A program made the translations under genes and the position numbers. Shown piece by piece: positions 27,408 to 36,223 of a stretch of DNA of 64,000 bases (within the stretch, counting starts at the first letter, position 1; each line of letters begins with the position of its first letter). The stretch comes from Haloferax sulfurifontis ATCC BAA-897 (GTDB taxonomy: Archaea > Halobacteriota > Halobacteria > Halobacteriales > Haloferacaceae): the NCBI RefSeq assembly GCF_000337835.1, contig NZ_AOLM01000020.1, positions 62,001-126,000 on the forward strand, given 5' to 3'. The notes beneath the pieces are model-generated. The model was not told the DNA's origin, ran no database searches, and was given only the letters and a program-made list of their open reading frames with translations.

Positions 27408-27454
27408 CATGAAATTCGTGGTGAATCCGACCCGACGTTCGGCGGTGAGAACCG

Positions 27455-28054
27455 ATGCGGCGTGAAACCGCAGTCATCCTGCTCCTCATCGCGGTCGTGC
27501 TACTCCCGATGTGGTACGTCGCGCTGACGAGCGGGACCGAGGGCGGCGGTATCGGCGTCGGCACCGGTGCAGAGCCGGTCGCCGTCAACACCTCGTCCGA
27601 CCTCCAGCCCGCCAGCGGCTACCTCCCCGGCCCGGTCGAAGTCGGCGTCAATCAGGCCGGCGTCGTCGCGTGGGTCGCGCTCCTCGGGATGGTCGGCGTG
27701 ATGGTCGGGACGAAGCGGTTCCTCGACCGCATCAGCCACCTCGGCGACTCCGTCGTCGCCGACGGCGGCCGCGCGACCGTCTCCGTCCCGCCGTACATGG
27801 AGACGGAGTCCCGGCGCATCCTCGACTACGTCCCGGCCGTGTCGTCGCGGACCGGACTGCTCGTCGTGGCGCTCCTCTCGTGGGTGGACGTGTCGTTCGC
27901 CGCCCTCCTCACGCTGGAGGGGCTCGGCCCGGCGCGGACGCAGTTCCTCGGCACCTACGCCGGGATGCTGTTCCTCTCGCTCGCGCTGACCGTCCTCGCG
28001 TACACGGCGTACTTCGTCCCGAGCATCACCGTCGCAGAGACCAGAGACCACTGA
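27455..28054 (+). CDS. Membrane protein of the Rieske/cytochrome b operon
   Basis: 199 residues. Helix 1 at about 5-24, a periplasm-side loop rich in Gly/Thr, helix 2 near 68-88, then two more near 130-150 and 165-190. No heme-binding His pair or CxxCH is seen. First gene of the operon; 14 nt before the Rieske gene. Position suggests an accessory subunit of the bc-type complex or an anchor for its partner. I do not recognise a named family. Confidence 0.7.
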   Translation: MRRETAVILLLIAVVLLPMWYVALTSGTEGGGIGVGTGAEPVAVNTSSDLQPASGYLPGPVEVGVNQAGVVAWVALLGMVGVMVGTKRFLDRISHLGDSVVADGGRATVSVPPYMETESRRILDYVPAVSSRTGLLVVALLSWVDVSFAALLTLEGLGPARTQFLGTYAGMLFLSLALTVLAYTAYFVPSITVAETRDH

Positions 28055-28068
28055 CCATCCGCACAGAT

Positions 28069-28728
28069 ATGAGCAAACGGACCACCGACACCGACACCGA
28101 CACTGAGGCCGACACCGACACAGACGCTCCGGACATCCCGCAGAGCGACGACGAACTGACGCGGCGAAACATGGCGAAGCTCCTCGCCGGCATCGGCGGC
28201 GCGGCCGCCATCGGAAGCTTCGGCGTCGACTACGCCGCGGGACTCCCCGGCAGTCTCGACACCGGGAGCGAGACGCTCTACGTCGAGGGCACGCGGCTCG
28301 TCGACAGGGACGGAAACCCCCTGACCGCCGCCGACGCGCTCTCGACCGCCGAGTTCGACAAGATGGACGTCTTCCCGGAGAAGGAAGGCGGCGGCGCGCT
28401 CGTCACCAAGCGCGCGACCACGCTCCTGCTTCGCTTCCCCGAAGACGAGTACGAAGCGCCCACGAACATCGAGGGGACGGCCAAGGGCTACGTTGCCTAC
28501 TCGAAGGTCTGCACCCACGAGGGCTGTCTCGTCGCGGGCGAACAGGGCTCCGAGCTCCGGTGTCCCTGTCACGGAAGTCTCTACGACCCCACGAAGGGCG
28601 CGTCCGTGACCGGCGGCCCGGCCTCGCGGGCGCTCCCGCAACTTCCCCTCGGCATCGCCGACGACGAGGACGGGACGCTCCTCCTCGCGACGGGACCGTT
28701 CGAGGGACCAATCGGGACGGAGGAGTGA
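28069..28728 (+). CDS. Rieske 2Fe-2S subunit
   Basis: 219 residues from the ATG at 28069; the open frame upstream is shadow. After a Thr/Asp repeat N-terminus, TRRNMAKLLAGIGGAA is a twin-arginine signal anchor. The cluster is bound by CTHEGC (near residue 147) and CPCHGS (near residue 166), both complete, giving the high-potential Cys2His2 site. High-potential electron transfer from quinol to halocyanin is expected. The stop is followed by cytochrome b after 1 nt. Confidence 0.95.
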   Translation: MSKRTTDTDTDTEADTDTDAPDIPQSDDELTRRNMAKLLAGIGGAAAIGSFGVDYAAGLPGSLDTGSETLYVEGTRLVDRDGNPLTAADALSTAEFDKMDVFPEKEGGGALVTKRATTLLLRFPEDEYEAPTNIEGTAKGYVAYSKVCTHEGCLVAGEQGSELRCPCHGSLYDPTKGASVTGGPASRALPQLPLGIADDEDGTLLLATGPFEGPIGTEE

Positions 28729-28729
28729 G

Positions 28730-30163
28730 ATGACGAGGACAGCACCGGACGACGGCTCCGGCGACGACCGACCGGACGCTCGGCCGGACGGCGGCGAGGC
28801 GGACGCAGACCTGCCGGGGACCGACCTGACGGTCCGAACCCACGAGGCCTACCCGAGAAACGCCCTGTTCGACTGGCTGGACCAGCGGCTCGAACTCGAC
28901 CACACGCTCCTCGGCAAGGCGTTCCCGGAGGACGACTACGGCTCGTTCCTCCTCGGCGAAATCGCGCTTTTCACCTTCGTCATCCTCGGCCTGACGGGGA
29001 CGTTCCTCGGCCTCCTGTACAACCCGGCGGTCAACAGCGTCACCTACGAGGGCAACGCGCTCCAGTACGCCGACACGGAGGTGCCCGCGGCGTTCGCGAG
29101 CGTCCTGCACATCACCTACGACACCACCTTCGGGATGTTCGCGCGCATGATGCACCACTGGGCGGCGTACCTCTTCATCGCCGCCATCGCCCTGCACATG
29201 TTCCGCGTCTTCTTCACGGGCGCGTACCGCAACCCCCACGAGCCGAACTGGTTCATCGGGAGCACGCTCCTGCTTTTCGCTCTCGTGGAGGGCTTTTTCG
29301 GCTACGCGCTCCCCTACGACAACTTCAGCAAGACCGCGACGACAATCGGCTTCCAGATGACCGGCACGATTCCGGGCGTCGGGTCGTTCCTGCAGTCGCT
29401 CGTCTTCGGCGGGGCGTTCCCGGCCGGGGCCGACCAGGTCATCCCGCGGATGTTCTTCCTCCACGTGTTTCTCATCCCGGCCGCGCTGGTCGGCGCAATC
29501 GCCCTTCACATGGCCGTGTTGATGCGGCAGAAACACACCGAACACGCGCCGAGCTCCCGCGGTGAGGGTCGCCCCGACGACGATGACGACAGTGTCGTCG
29601 TCGGAATGCCGCTTTTCCCCCAGCAGTTCCTCGTCTCGACCATCGTCTTCCTCCTGACGGCCGCGACCGTCGCCTTCCTCGCCGGCTTCTTCCCGGTCCA
29701 GCGCATCGCCGCCATCGGCCCGGCGACGCCCACGTCGACGCCCTCGCACGTCGGCCCGGACTGGTTCTTCATGTGGGTGTTCGGCTCGCTGAAGATGATG
29801 CCCTCGTGGCTCGGCGAGTGGGGCCGGTTCGCCGGCGGCGTCGTCGTCCCCTCGCTCATCATCGGCGTGATGATGATTTGGCCGCTCCTCGACAACCCCG
29901 AACACCCGGTCCACTTCACCGCCGACCCGCTCGACCGACCGCTCCAGACGGCCCTCGGCGTCGCGGCCGTCATGCTCATCATCGTCCTCTCTATCGACGG
30001 CATGCGGGCCACCGTCGCCGCCGTGTTGGGCGTCTCCGACGCCGTCCTCTACCCGTGGCTCGCCGCGCTGACCGTCGGGATGCCAATTTTCGACTTCGCC
30101 GTCGTCTACTGGCTCCTCAAACGCCGTAAACGCCGCAAGAGCCGGACCGGAACCGCCGGCTGA
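28730..30163 (+). CDS. Cytochrome b subunit, b6-IV-type full length
   Basis: 477 residues with about eight helices. The b-heme ligands can be placed in MMHHWAAYLF and AIALHMFRV (helix B) and in FFLHVFLIP and ALHMAVL (helix D), spaced 13-14 residues apart. GPDWFFMW in the second half is the PEWY-type Qo-site motif. Acidic N-terminal extension of about 40 residues is haloarchaeal. No cytochrome c1 gene is next to it. With the Rieske and halocyanin it forms a quinol:halocyanin oxidoreductase. Such genes are sometimes named petA/petB in haloarchaea. Confidence 0.95.
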   Translation: MTRTAPDDGSGDDRPDARPDGGEADADLPGTDLTVRTHEAYPRNALFDWLDQRLELDHTLLGKAFPEDDYGSFLLGEIALFTFVILGLTGTFLGLLYNPAVNSVTYEGNALQYADTEVPAAFASVLHITYDTTFGMFARMMHHWAAYLFIAAIALHMFRVFFTGAYRNPHEPNWFIGSTLLLFALVEGFFGYALPYDNFSKTATTIGFQMTGTIPGVGSFLQSLVFGGAFPAGADQVIPRMFFLHVFLIPAALVGAIALHMAVLMRQKHTEHAPSSRGEGRPDDDDDSVVVGMPLFPQQFLVSTIVFLLTAATVAFLAGFFPVQRIAAIGPATPTSTPSHVGPDWFFMWVFGSLKMMPSWLGEWGRFAGGVVVPSLIIGVMMIWPLLDNPEHPVHFTADPLDRPLQTALGVAAVMLIIVLSIDGMRATVAAVLGVSDAVLYPWLAALTVGMPIFDFAVVYWLLKRRKRRKSRTGTAG

Positions 30164-30201
30164 CCGCACAGACCCGCGACCCACCGAACCCGACTTCGAC
30201 T

Positions 30202-30690
30202 ATGAACGTTCCACTCTCGCCCCGCGCGTTCCGCCTCGTCGACGGCGGCTCGAAACTCGTCGGCCTCGTGGCGATAGCCGCCGCGCTCAACGGGGCCGCG
30301 GCCCCCCACTCGCTCGCCGTCGGACTCGCCGGCTTCGTCGTCGGCGTCGGGACCGCGTTCCTCTCGCCCCGCGAGGCCCCGTCCGACGCCGACCGCGGAG
30401 ACGACTCCGCCTTCGCCTCCGCGACCGACACCGACGCCGACGACGGCCTCCCCCGACGGCCGCTCACGAGTCTCGCAACGCGCCTGTGGCGCAGTCGGCT
30501 GGCCCGGCTGGGCGGCGCGCTCTGGCTCTCGGCGTTCGGCGTCGCGGCCGCCGGCGTCGCCCTTCGAGCCGCCGGCTCGTACCGCCTCGCGGCGACGCTG
30601 TTCGGGGCCTCCGGCCCCCTCGGACTGGTCGGCATCCTCGGCATCGCCGCCGGCGGTGGGTGGCTCGCGCTCGCCTCGCGTCGGGAGTGA
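30202..30690 (+). CDS. Small membrane protein, last gene of the respiratory operon
   Basis: 162 residues. Two helices at about 18-55, an acidic linker (DADRGDDSAFASATDTDADD) and two further helices at about 100-155. No known motif. It begins 38 nt after cytochrome b on the same strand and so is probably transcribed with it. Possible role in complex assembly or stability is inference. Confidence 0.65.
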   Translation: MNVPLSPRAFRLVDGGSKLVGLVAIAAALNGAAAPHSLAVGLAGFVVGVGTAFLSPREAPSDADRGDDSAFASATDTDADDGLPRRPLTSLATRLWRSRLARLGGALWLSAFGVAAAGVALRAAGSYRLAATLFGASGPLGLVGILGIAAGGGWLALASRRE

Positions 30691-30778
30691 CCGCGGCGGC
30701 GTGTCCGACAGTCACTCGCGGACCGCGGGCGAATCACGCGACTTATTTTCGACCTCGACAAGCGACAGAGACGCGACA

Positions 30779-32431
30779 GTGCCCTCAGATACATCCGACG
30801 GCGGCGGTTCCGGTGATGATGTCCCAACCGATAGCGACATCCTCGACGACGCTCTCGACGACGCCGACCTCGACGACGATATCCCCGCCGACGAGCGCGA
30901 CGCGCTGTTGACCATCGGTCACGGCGCGGTCGTCGGCTCGGGCGGACAGTCGCTCCAGCGCGCCCTGACGACGGCGACCGAGTACGTTCTCGCACAGGGG
31001 TTCGGTCCGGTCGTCTACGGCGTCTACGCGTTCGCGTGGCGAATCGCCCAACTGCTGTTCCGCCTCGTCAACTTCGGGTCGGTCGGGACGCTCCAGCGGT
31101 ACCTCTCGGCGTACGACGACGACCCCGCTCGGCAGGGGCGAGTGGTGGGGCTGGCGTATCTGACGACGCTCGTCGTCGGCCTCGGACTCGCCAGCGGGCT
31201 GGTGCTCACGAGCGGGTGGCTCAACGACGCGACGGTGTCACACCCCGCCTTCCCGCCGACGATACACCTGTTCGCGGCGCTCGTCGTCCTCGTCGGACTG
31301 GTGCGGATTCACGCCGGCGTCCTCAGGGCGGTGCAGTCGGCCCGCGGCGAGGTGCTTTTCAACCGCGTCCTCCGCCCGGCGGTCAAACTGGTCGGTGCCG
31401 TGGCCGCGATGGCGCTCGGGTACTCGCTGGTCGGCGTCGCCGCCGCGTTCGTCGTCGGCATGGCCGGCCTCGTGGTGCTGGGCGCCCCGATGGTCGTCTC
31501 GGCGAGCGGCATCCGCCCGTCCGTCGGCGGCCTGCGCTCCGAGGCCCGGCGGTTCTACAACCACTCGGCCCCCATCGCGCTGAGCAGTCTCGGCAAGGTG
31601 TTTCAGAACCGCATCGACGTGATGCTCGTGGGGTTCCTCCTGACCGCGAAGGCGGCGGGCGTCTACAACGTGGTGCTCGTGTTGGTGTCTCTGGCGTGGA
31701 TTCCGCTCCTCTCGTTTAACATGCTCCTGCCGCCGGTCGCGTCGGGGCTCTACGCCGACGACGAGATGGAGACGCTCAACGCGGTGTACACGGCGGTGAC
31801 GCGGCTCATCGTCACCTGCGTCGTTCCGATTCTCGCCGTGCTCGCGGTGTACGGGCGGGCGGTTCTCGCCGTGTTCGGCCCGAACTTCACGGCGGGCTAC
31901 GTCCCGCTCGTCGTCTACCTCGGCGGCGTCTTAGTCGGGAGCGCCGTCGGCGCGACGGGGTGGCTCCTCATGATGACCGACCACCAGTACGCCCGGATGG
32001 CGCTCGACTGGCTCTTGGCCGTCCTGAACACGCTCCTCACGTTCGCGTTCGTCCGGGCGTTCGGCCTCGCCGGCGCGGCGCTCGGCACGGCCGTCGCCAT
32101 CGCCGTCCAGAACTCGGTGCAGGTCGTGCTCCTGCGTCGCTTCGAGGGGCTATGGCCCTTCGACGCAACGTTTCTCAAGCCCCTCGGCGCGGGCGTCGTC
32201 GCCGCCGGCGTCATGCTCCTCGTCCGCGAGACGCTGGCCGGGGGCGGCCCCGGCGGCGTCGTCGCCGCCGCCGGCGCGACGCTGGGCGCGGTGACGTACG
32301 TCGTCGCGCTCGTCGCACTCGGCGTCAACGACCGCGACAGACTCGTGGTGACGGCATTGGCCGCACGGTATCGTCGGGCGGTACTCGCGGCCCTCGGCGA
32401 GCGGCGTCCCGGGACGTTCGAGGACCGATAG
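30779..32431 (+). CDS. Wzx/MOP-family polysaccharide flippase
   Basis: 550 residues from a GTG at 30779; the open frame upstream reads as shadow. A TATA-like TTATTTT about 33 nt upstream supports this start. After an Asp-rich cytoplasmic N-terminus of about 45 residues there are about 14 hydrophobic segments. TTATEYVLAQGFGPVVYGVYAFAWR and NRIDVMLVGFLLTAKAAGVYNVVL are typical of O-antigen flippases, which move lipid-linked glycans across the membrane. In Haloferax this class serves N-glycosylation or exopolysaccharide export; no glycosyltransferase is adjacent, so the substrate is unknown. Confidence 0.88.
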   Translation: MPSDTSDGGGSGDDVPTDSDILDDALDDADLDDDIPADERDALLTIGHGAVVGSGGQSLQRALTTATEYVLAQGFGPVVYGVYAFAWRIAQLLFRLVNFGSVGTLQRYLSAYDDDPARQGRVVGLAYLTTLVVGLGLASGLVLTSGWLNDATVSHPAFPPTIHLFAALVVLVGLVRIHAGVLRAVQSARGEVLFNRVLRPAVKLVGAVAAMALGYSLVGVAAAFVVGMAGLVVLGAPMVVSASGIRPSVGGLRSEARRFYNHSAPIALSSLGKVFQNRIDVMLVGFLLTAKAAGVYNVVLVLVSLAWIPLLSFNMLLPPVASGLYADDEMETLNAVYTAVTRLIVTCVVPILAVLAVYGRAVLAVFGPNFTAGYVPLVVYLGGVLVGSAVGATGWLLMMTDHQYARMALDWLLAVLNTLLTFAFVRAFGLAGAALGTAVAIAVQNSVQVVLLRRFEGLWPFDATFLKPLGAGVVAAGVMLLVRETLAGGGPGGVVAAAGATLGAVTYVVALVALGVNDRDRLVVTALAARYRRAVLAALGERRPGTFEDR

Positions 32432-32656
32432 CGGTCCTGCGACTGCGCCTTCGAGGTCCTCACACTCGCAGGGCGAACTATTCAGCAGGCGCATCAAAGC
32501 CTTCTCCACCGAGGCGACCGGTTCGTAGCTGGACTAGATTCCTATAAAAATTCAATAAAATAATCAGTCTCAGCGCTCGTAAAGCCGTTTATGTCGTTAG
32601 TTGGTGTCTTACAACCAAGAGGTTGAATAGGTCAGAGAGCATAGTTAACAAGACTC

Positions 32657-34573
32657 ATGGTTGGGGGGAGGACGCTGTACAAACTGGGGGTGCTCGCTCT
32701 GATACTGTTTCTCGCGGCCGGGACTGTCTCGTCGCAAAACGCGACGACGGGTCCGCGGTTGGAAGCCTCTGCGAGGGTTTCACAGAGCGTCGTCGAAGCG
32801 GGGGACACGGTTCGAATCAGCTTCAGTGTCGAAAACGTCGGGGACTCGGACGAGTCCACCGCGTTTTATCTCTTGTTTCCCGAGTCGAACGGGGGGTTCC
32901 CGGATGAATGGGAGATGGTCGACCGATTCGACGACGGTGGGTCGTGGACCGGACCGGGCGCGTGGTTTCACAAGGTACACTGGGATTGGTCTGGCCTGGA
33001 TGCCGGCGAGTCGGTCGACCCGTGGATGGAGTTCACGGTTCCACCGAGCGCAAGCGGTGTCTACACGATAACGTGGGAGCTCGACTACTCGGGTGGCGGC
33101 GGGACGAAGACCGTCCAAATCGACGTCAGAGAACCCAACACGAAGCCGTCACCGGAGTTCTCTATCAGCCCACAAGACCCGAAGGCCACACAACCGATTA
33201 CGTTCAACGGGTCCGCGTCGTCAGACCGTGGCGGTCGCATCGTCCGATACCGCTGGGACCTGGACGACGACTCGGAGTTCGAGTCTTCGGGACCGGTGGC
33301 CCGACACTCGTTCGACGCCCCCGGTCGATACACAGTTCGTCTCAACGTCGTCGACGACCGCGGGGCGGACGCGACCCTCTCTCAGCAGGTCGTGGTACGA
33401 GAGAACGAAAACCCCACCGTGACGATGCCGTCTCTCTCGACGATACGTGAGAGCCAGCGTGTTCAAATCGCTCTCGAAACCGTCGAGGACCCCGACGGCA
33501 TCCGGTCGATAGAGTGGGACATCGACGGTGACGGGAGCGTCGACCGAACGGGCGAAGCGGTGTTTCTCAGTTATGACACGCCGGGGACGTACACCGTCTC
33601 AGTCACCGCGACGGACGCGTTCGGTGCCACGACGACGAGGAGCCGAGAAATCGTCGTCGTTGCGAACGAACCGCCGACCGCCGAGTTCGAACCGAACGAA
33701 ACGCGGGCGAAGGAACTCGACCCCATACGGTTCGACGCGAGCGCGACGACCGACGACGGCCGCATCGACGCCTATCGGTGGGACCTGAACTCCGACGGCG
33801 AGATAGACGCGGAGGGTGAATCGGTCACGCACGCGTTCGAGACGCCCGGGACGGTCACGGTCACGCTTCAGGTGGTCGACGACCTGGGGGAGACTGACTC
33901 GGCGCGGCGAGAGATTCGCATCGAACCGAACCCGACGCCAACGCCGCGGTACGACCAGTCACCGGCGAAGGTCGCGGTCGGGATGACGGTCACGCTGGAC
34001 GCCTCCTCGTCGACCGACGACGGCTCTATCGAGCGCTACAGCTGGGACCTCGACGGCGATGGCGAGCCTGAGATGACCGGTCGGACGGTGACGACCCGTT
34101 TCAACCGCACCGGCAGGTTCCCCATCTCGCTGTCGGTGACCGACGACAAGGGGGCGACGGCGACCCACGAGGGAACCATCACCGTGCGGAGCCTGCCGCG
34201 AGCCGATGCCGAGGTCAGCCGGACCAGCGCGACTGTCGGCGATGAGCTGTTCTTCGACGGGCGGAGTTCGACCCACGAAGACGGCTCTATCGCCGAGTAT
34301 CACTGGGATTTCGACGGCGACGGCTCGTTCGAAGCGACGGGCGCGACGACCAGACGCTCGTTCGAGGAACCGGGGACGCACGTCGTCCGACTGCAGGTCG
34401 TCGGCCCCGAGGGGTTCACCGACGAAGACACGGTGAGCATCTCCGTCACCCCGAGACCACTGTGTGGACAGAACTGCCGGATTGGACTCGTCACCGCGGT
34501 CGCGGTGGTGGCTGGTCTGTTCGTCCTCTGGAGAGTTGTCGAGCACTTCGGGTTCTGGTCCCGGCGAGGGTGA
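32657..34573 (+). CDS. Cell-surface protein with five PKD domains
   Basis: 638 residues. Signal peptide 1-26, then a beta-sandwich region to about 160 (SVENVGDSDE, like CARDB). Five PKD domains start near residues 160, 249, 336, 424 and 512, each with a YxWDLDxDGxxE-type core, for example YRWDLDDDSEFE, YSWDLDGDGEPE and YHWDFDGDGSFE. A C-terminal helix at about 607-627 anchors it, followed by a short basic tail. PKD modules act in adhesion and protein contacts. Operon with two membrane genes, 3 nt and then a 4-nt overlap. GC is lower than neighbours. Confidence 0.88.
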   Translation: MVGGRTLYKLGVLALILFLAAGTVSSQNATTGPRLEASARVSQSVVEAGDTVRISFSVENVGDSDESTAFYLLFPESNGGFPDEWEMVDRFDDGGSWTGPGAWFHKVHWDWSGLDAGESVDPWMEFTVPPSASGVYTITWELDYSGGGGTKTVQIDVREPNTKPSPEFSISPQDPKATQPITFNGSASSDRGGRIVRYRWDLDDDSEFESSGPVARHSFDAPGRYTVRLNVVDDRGADATLSQQVVVRENENPTVTMPSLSTIRESQRVQIALETVEDPDGIRSIEWDIDGDGSVDRTGEAVFLSYDTPGTYTVSVTATDAFGATTTRSREIVVVANEPPTAEFEPNETRAKELDPIRFDASATTDDGRIDAYRWDLNSDGEIDAEGESVTHAFETPGTVTVTLQVVDDLGETDSARREIRIEPNPTPTPRYDQSPAKVAVGMTVTLDASSSTDDGSIERYSWDLDGDGEPEMTGRTVTTRFNRTGRFPISLSVTDDKGATATHEGTITVRSLPRADAEVSRTSATVGDELFFDGRSSTHEDGSIAEYHWDFDGDGSFEATGATTRRSFEEPGTHVVRLQVVGPEGFTDEDTVSISVTPRPLCGQNCRIGLVTAVAVVAGLFVLWRVVEHFGFWSRRG

Positions 34574-34576
34574 ACC

Positions 34577-34915
34577 GTGCAGTCAGCGTTCCATCGTCTC
34601 GTCGCGGCCGCCTCGACAGAGGTCGTCGTGGGGCTGGCCGACAACTGGCTCAACGTCGTCATCGTGGGCGACGTGGTGTTCTTTGTCGGCTGTCTCGGCG
34701 CTGTGCTGTGGCTGACCTCCAGTCAGCAGACCTCGGCAGTTGAGACGGCCGTTCTCTTCGTTGCTCTCGGCGTGGCCGGAGCGGTCCTCATAATCGAGGT
34801 TCCGGTCGTCCGTGAAGCGGTGAGCGCGGTCGCGTTCGTCTTCGCCCTCGCGCTCCCCATCGGAATCGCGGTCAGTACCGTCGACCGGCTGATGAAGAGC
34901 GATATCAGGTCATGA
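34577..34915 (+). CDS. Small four-helix membrane protein in PKD operon
   Basis: 112 residues from a GTG 3 nt after the PKD gene stop. Hydrophobic segments near 27-48, 55-72 and 78-102, short loops and a basic C-terminal end (DRLMKSDIRS). Its 3' end overlaps the next gene by 4 nt. No known family; the tight coupling suggests a complex with the PKD surface protein. Confidence 0.7.
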   Translation: MQSAFHRLVAAASTEVVVGLADNWLNVVIVGDVVFFVGCLGAVLWLTSSQQTSAVETAVLFVALGVAGAVLIIEVPVVREAVSAVAFVFALALPIGIAVSTVDRLMKSDIRS

Positions 34916-35805
34916 GCGGGCTCCGAACCGTCCCCCTGATGGAGACCGCGCCGGCACAGATCGGCTACTTCTTCGACATCTATCCCCGCATCGCGGGACC
35001 GGTGATACTCGGGGCGGGTATCGTCGCTCTCATCTGGTGGTACGTGTACGACGTCGAACTCGCGCGCCGCCGGTGGAGACCGGGATACGGACAGCGATTA
35101 CTCCTGGCGACGCTTCTCGTCACAGGTGGGTTCGTGGCGGGCGTGGGGTTCTTGGCTCGAGGCGAAATCGTCTGGCTCTACGCCGCGCTCGTGTTCGTTA
35201 TCGGCCGCGTGCTTCAGGGGGCCGTCTTCGTCCAGTTCCTCCGGAAGCTCGGAGTTATCCTGGGGCGCGTCGTCGACGCGGTCTCCGGTGGGGGCGGTGG
35301 CGACGGTACCTCAGTCGTCCGTCGCTTCGTCGTGAGCCGGCTCCGACGGTGGGCGTACTTCGGTATCCTCACCCTCGTCGCGTTCGGTAGCGCCGCGGTC
35401 GCCTTACTGGGCGGGGTGGTCACCGATGCCCCGACGTTCGAAACGGTCGCGCTCACGTGGACGGTGTTTCTCGCGATATCGACCCTCGGCACGCTACTGT
35501 GGGACCTCCGGTACGCGGCCCCCGACATCCAACGTCTCCCCCTGTTCGGACTCCTCCTCTGTATCGCCGGGACGGAGGTCTACGTCTTTGACCTCCCGCC
35601 GCAGGTCCGGTCGTTCGCGGCCCCGTACGTCACCGAGTACGCGCCCGTTGTACAGTTCCTCCAACCGATGGACTGGGTACTGCTCGCCGTCGGTCAGGTG
35701 GCACTCCTCGTCGGAGTCGCGTTCTCCACTGCCGTGCTCTTCTTCGGCCCCACGGACTCCGATGACGAACGGGAGACCGACGTGGCCCGTCCGGACGCGA
35801 AGTAG
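34912..35805 (+). CDS. Polytopic membrane protein in PKD operon
   Basis: 297 residues. About eight helices: near 28-46, 66-84, 88-110, 150-172, 180-200, 210-228, 250-280. A cytoplasmic Gly-rich loop (SGGGGGDGTS) with basic residues after it divides the halves. C-terminal tail acidic. No catalytic motif is seen. Third gene of the PKD operon, start overlapping the previous stop (ATGA). Function unknown. Confidence 0.7.
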   Translation: MSGLRTVPLMETAPAQIGYFFDIYPRIAGPVILGAGIVALIWWYVYDVELARRRWRPGYGQRLLLATLLVTGGFVAGVGFLARGEIVWLYAALVFVIGRVLQGAVFVQFLRKLGVILGRVVDAVSGGGGGDGTSVVRRFVVSRLRRWAYFGILTLVAFGSAAVALLGGVVTDAPTFETVALTWTVFLAISTLGTLLWDLRYAAPDIQRLPLFGLLLCIAGTEVYVFDLPPQVRSFAAPYVTEYAPVVQFLQPMDWVLLAVGQVALLVGVAFSTAVLFFGPTDSDDERETDVARPDAK

Positions 35806-35845
35806 ACTACACGTCACTGGTACAGCAGTACACTAATTCCAGAAC

Positions 35846-36223
35846 ATGCCTGTGAGTATCGACGACTTCGAGTCGGGGAACCTCCCACAGGGACCATCGG
35901 TCCCCGAGCAGGTGGTTACGTATCTGTACGCGCACCGCGACCAGGCGTTCACCCGGTCTGAGATTGCCAGTGCCATCGACGAGAACCCAAACGCAGTCGG
36001 AACCGCCCTCTCGCGGCTGAAGGCACGTAATCTGGTTCGGCACCGGGGAGAGTACTGGGCAATCACCCCCGACGAAAGCCGCCTCGCTGACGCATACGAC
36101 CTCCACGTCGCAAGTGAGCGATTGGACGAGAACGATGGCGGCATCGACGCCGACGAGTGGGACTCGACGGCCCCGGATACCCCGCATCCGAGCGAACGGG
36201 ACGTGAGTGAGGACGAGTCCTAG
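35846..36223 (+). CDS. Winged-helix protein, likely antitoxin
   Basis: 125 residues. Residues about 20-80 form a winged helix: PEQVVTYLYAHRDQAFTRSEIASAIDENPNAVGTALSRLKARNLVRHRGEYWAI. The tail is acidic and could wrap the toxin. The stop abuts the next gene's ATG. Such MarR-like/PemK pairs recur in haloarchaea as type II toxin-antitoxin modules. Expected to repress its own operon. Confidence 0.75.
   Translation: MPVSIDDFESGNLPQGPSVPEQVVTYLYAHRDQAFTRSEIASAIDENPNAVGTALSRLKARNLVRHRGEYWAITPDESRLADAYDLHVASERLDENDGGIDADEWDSTAPDTPHPSERDVSEDES

Noticed and set aside
32433-32475. Stem-loop after the flippase gene (7-bp arms at 32436-32442 and 32466-32472)
   Set aside because: A 23-nt loop with no U-run; archaeal terminators are mainly U-rich, and chance pairing in GC-rich DNA is common.
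32150-32509. Minus-strand open frame starting MEKALMRLL over the flippase end, possible transposon remnant
   Set aside because: Most of it lies antisense to the flippase; no transposase motif or terminal repeats were found.
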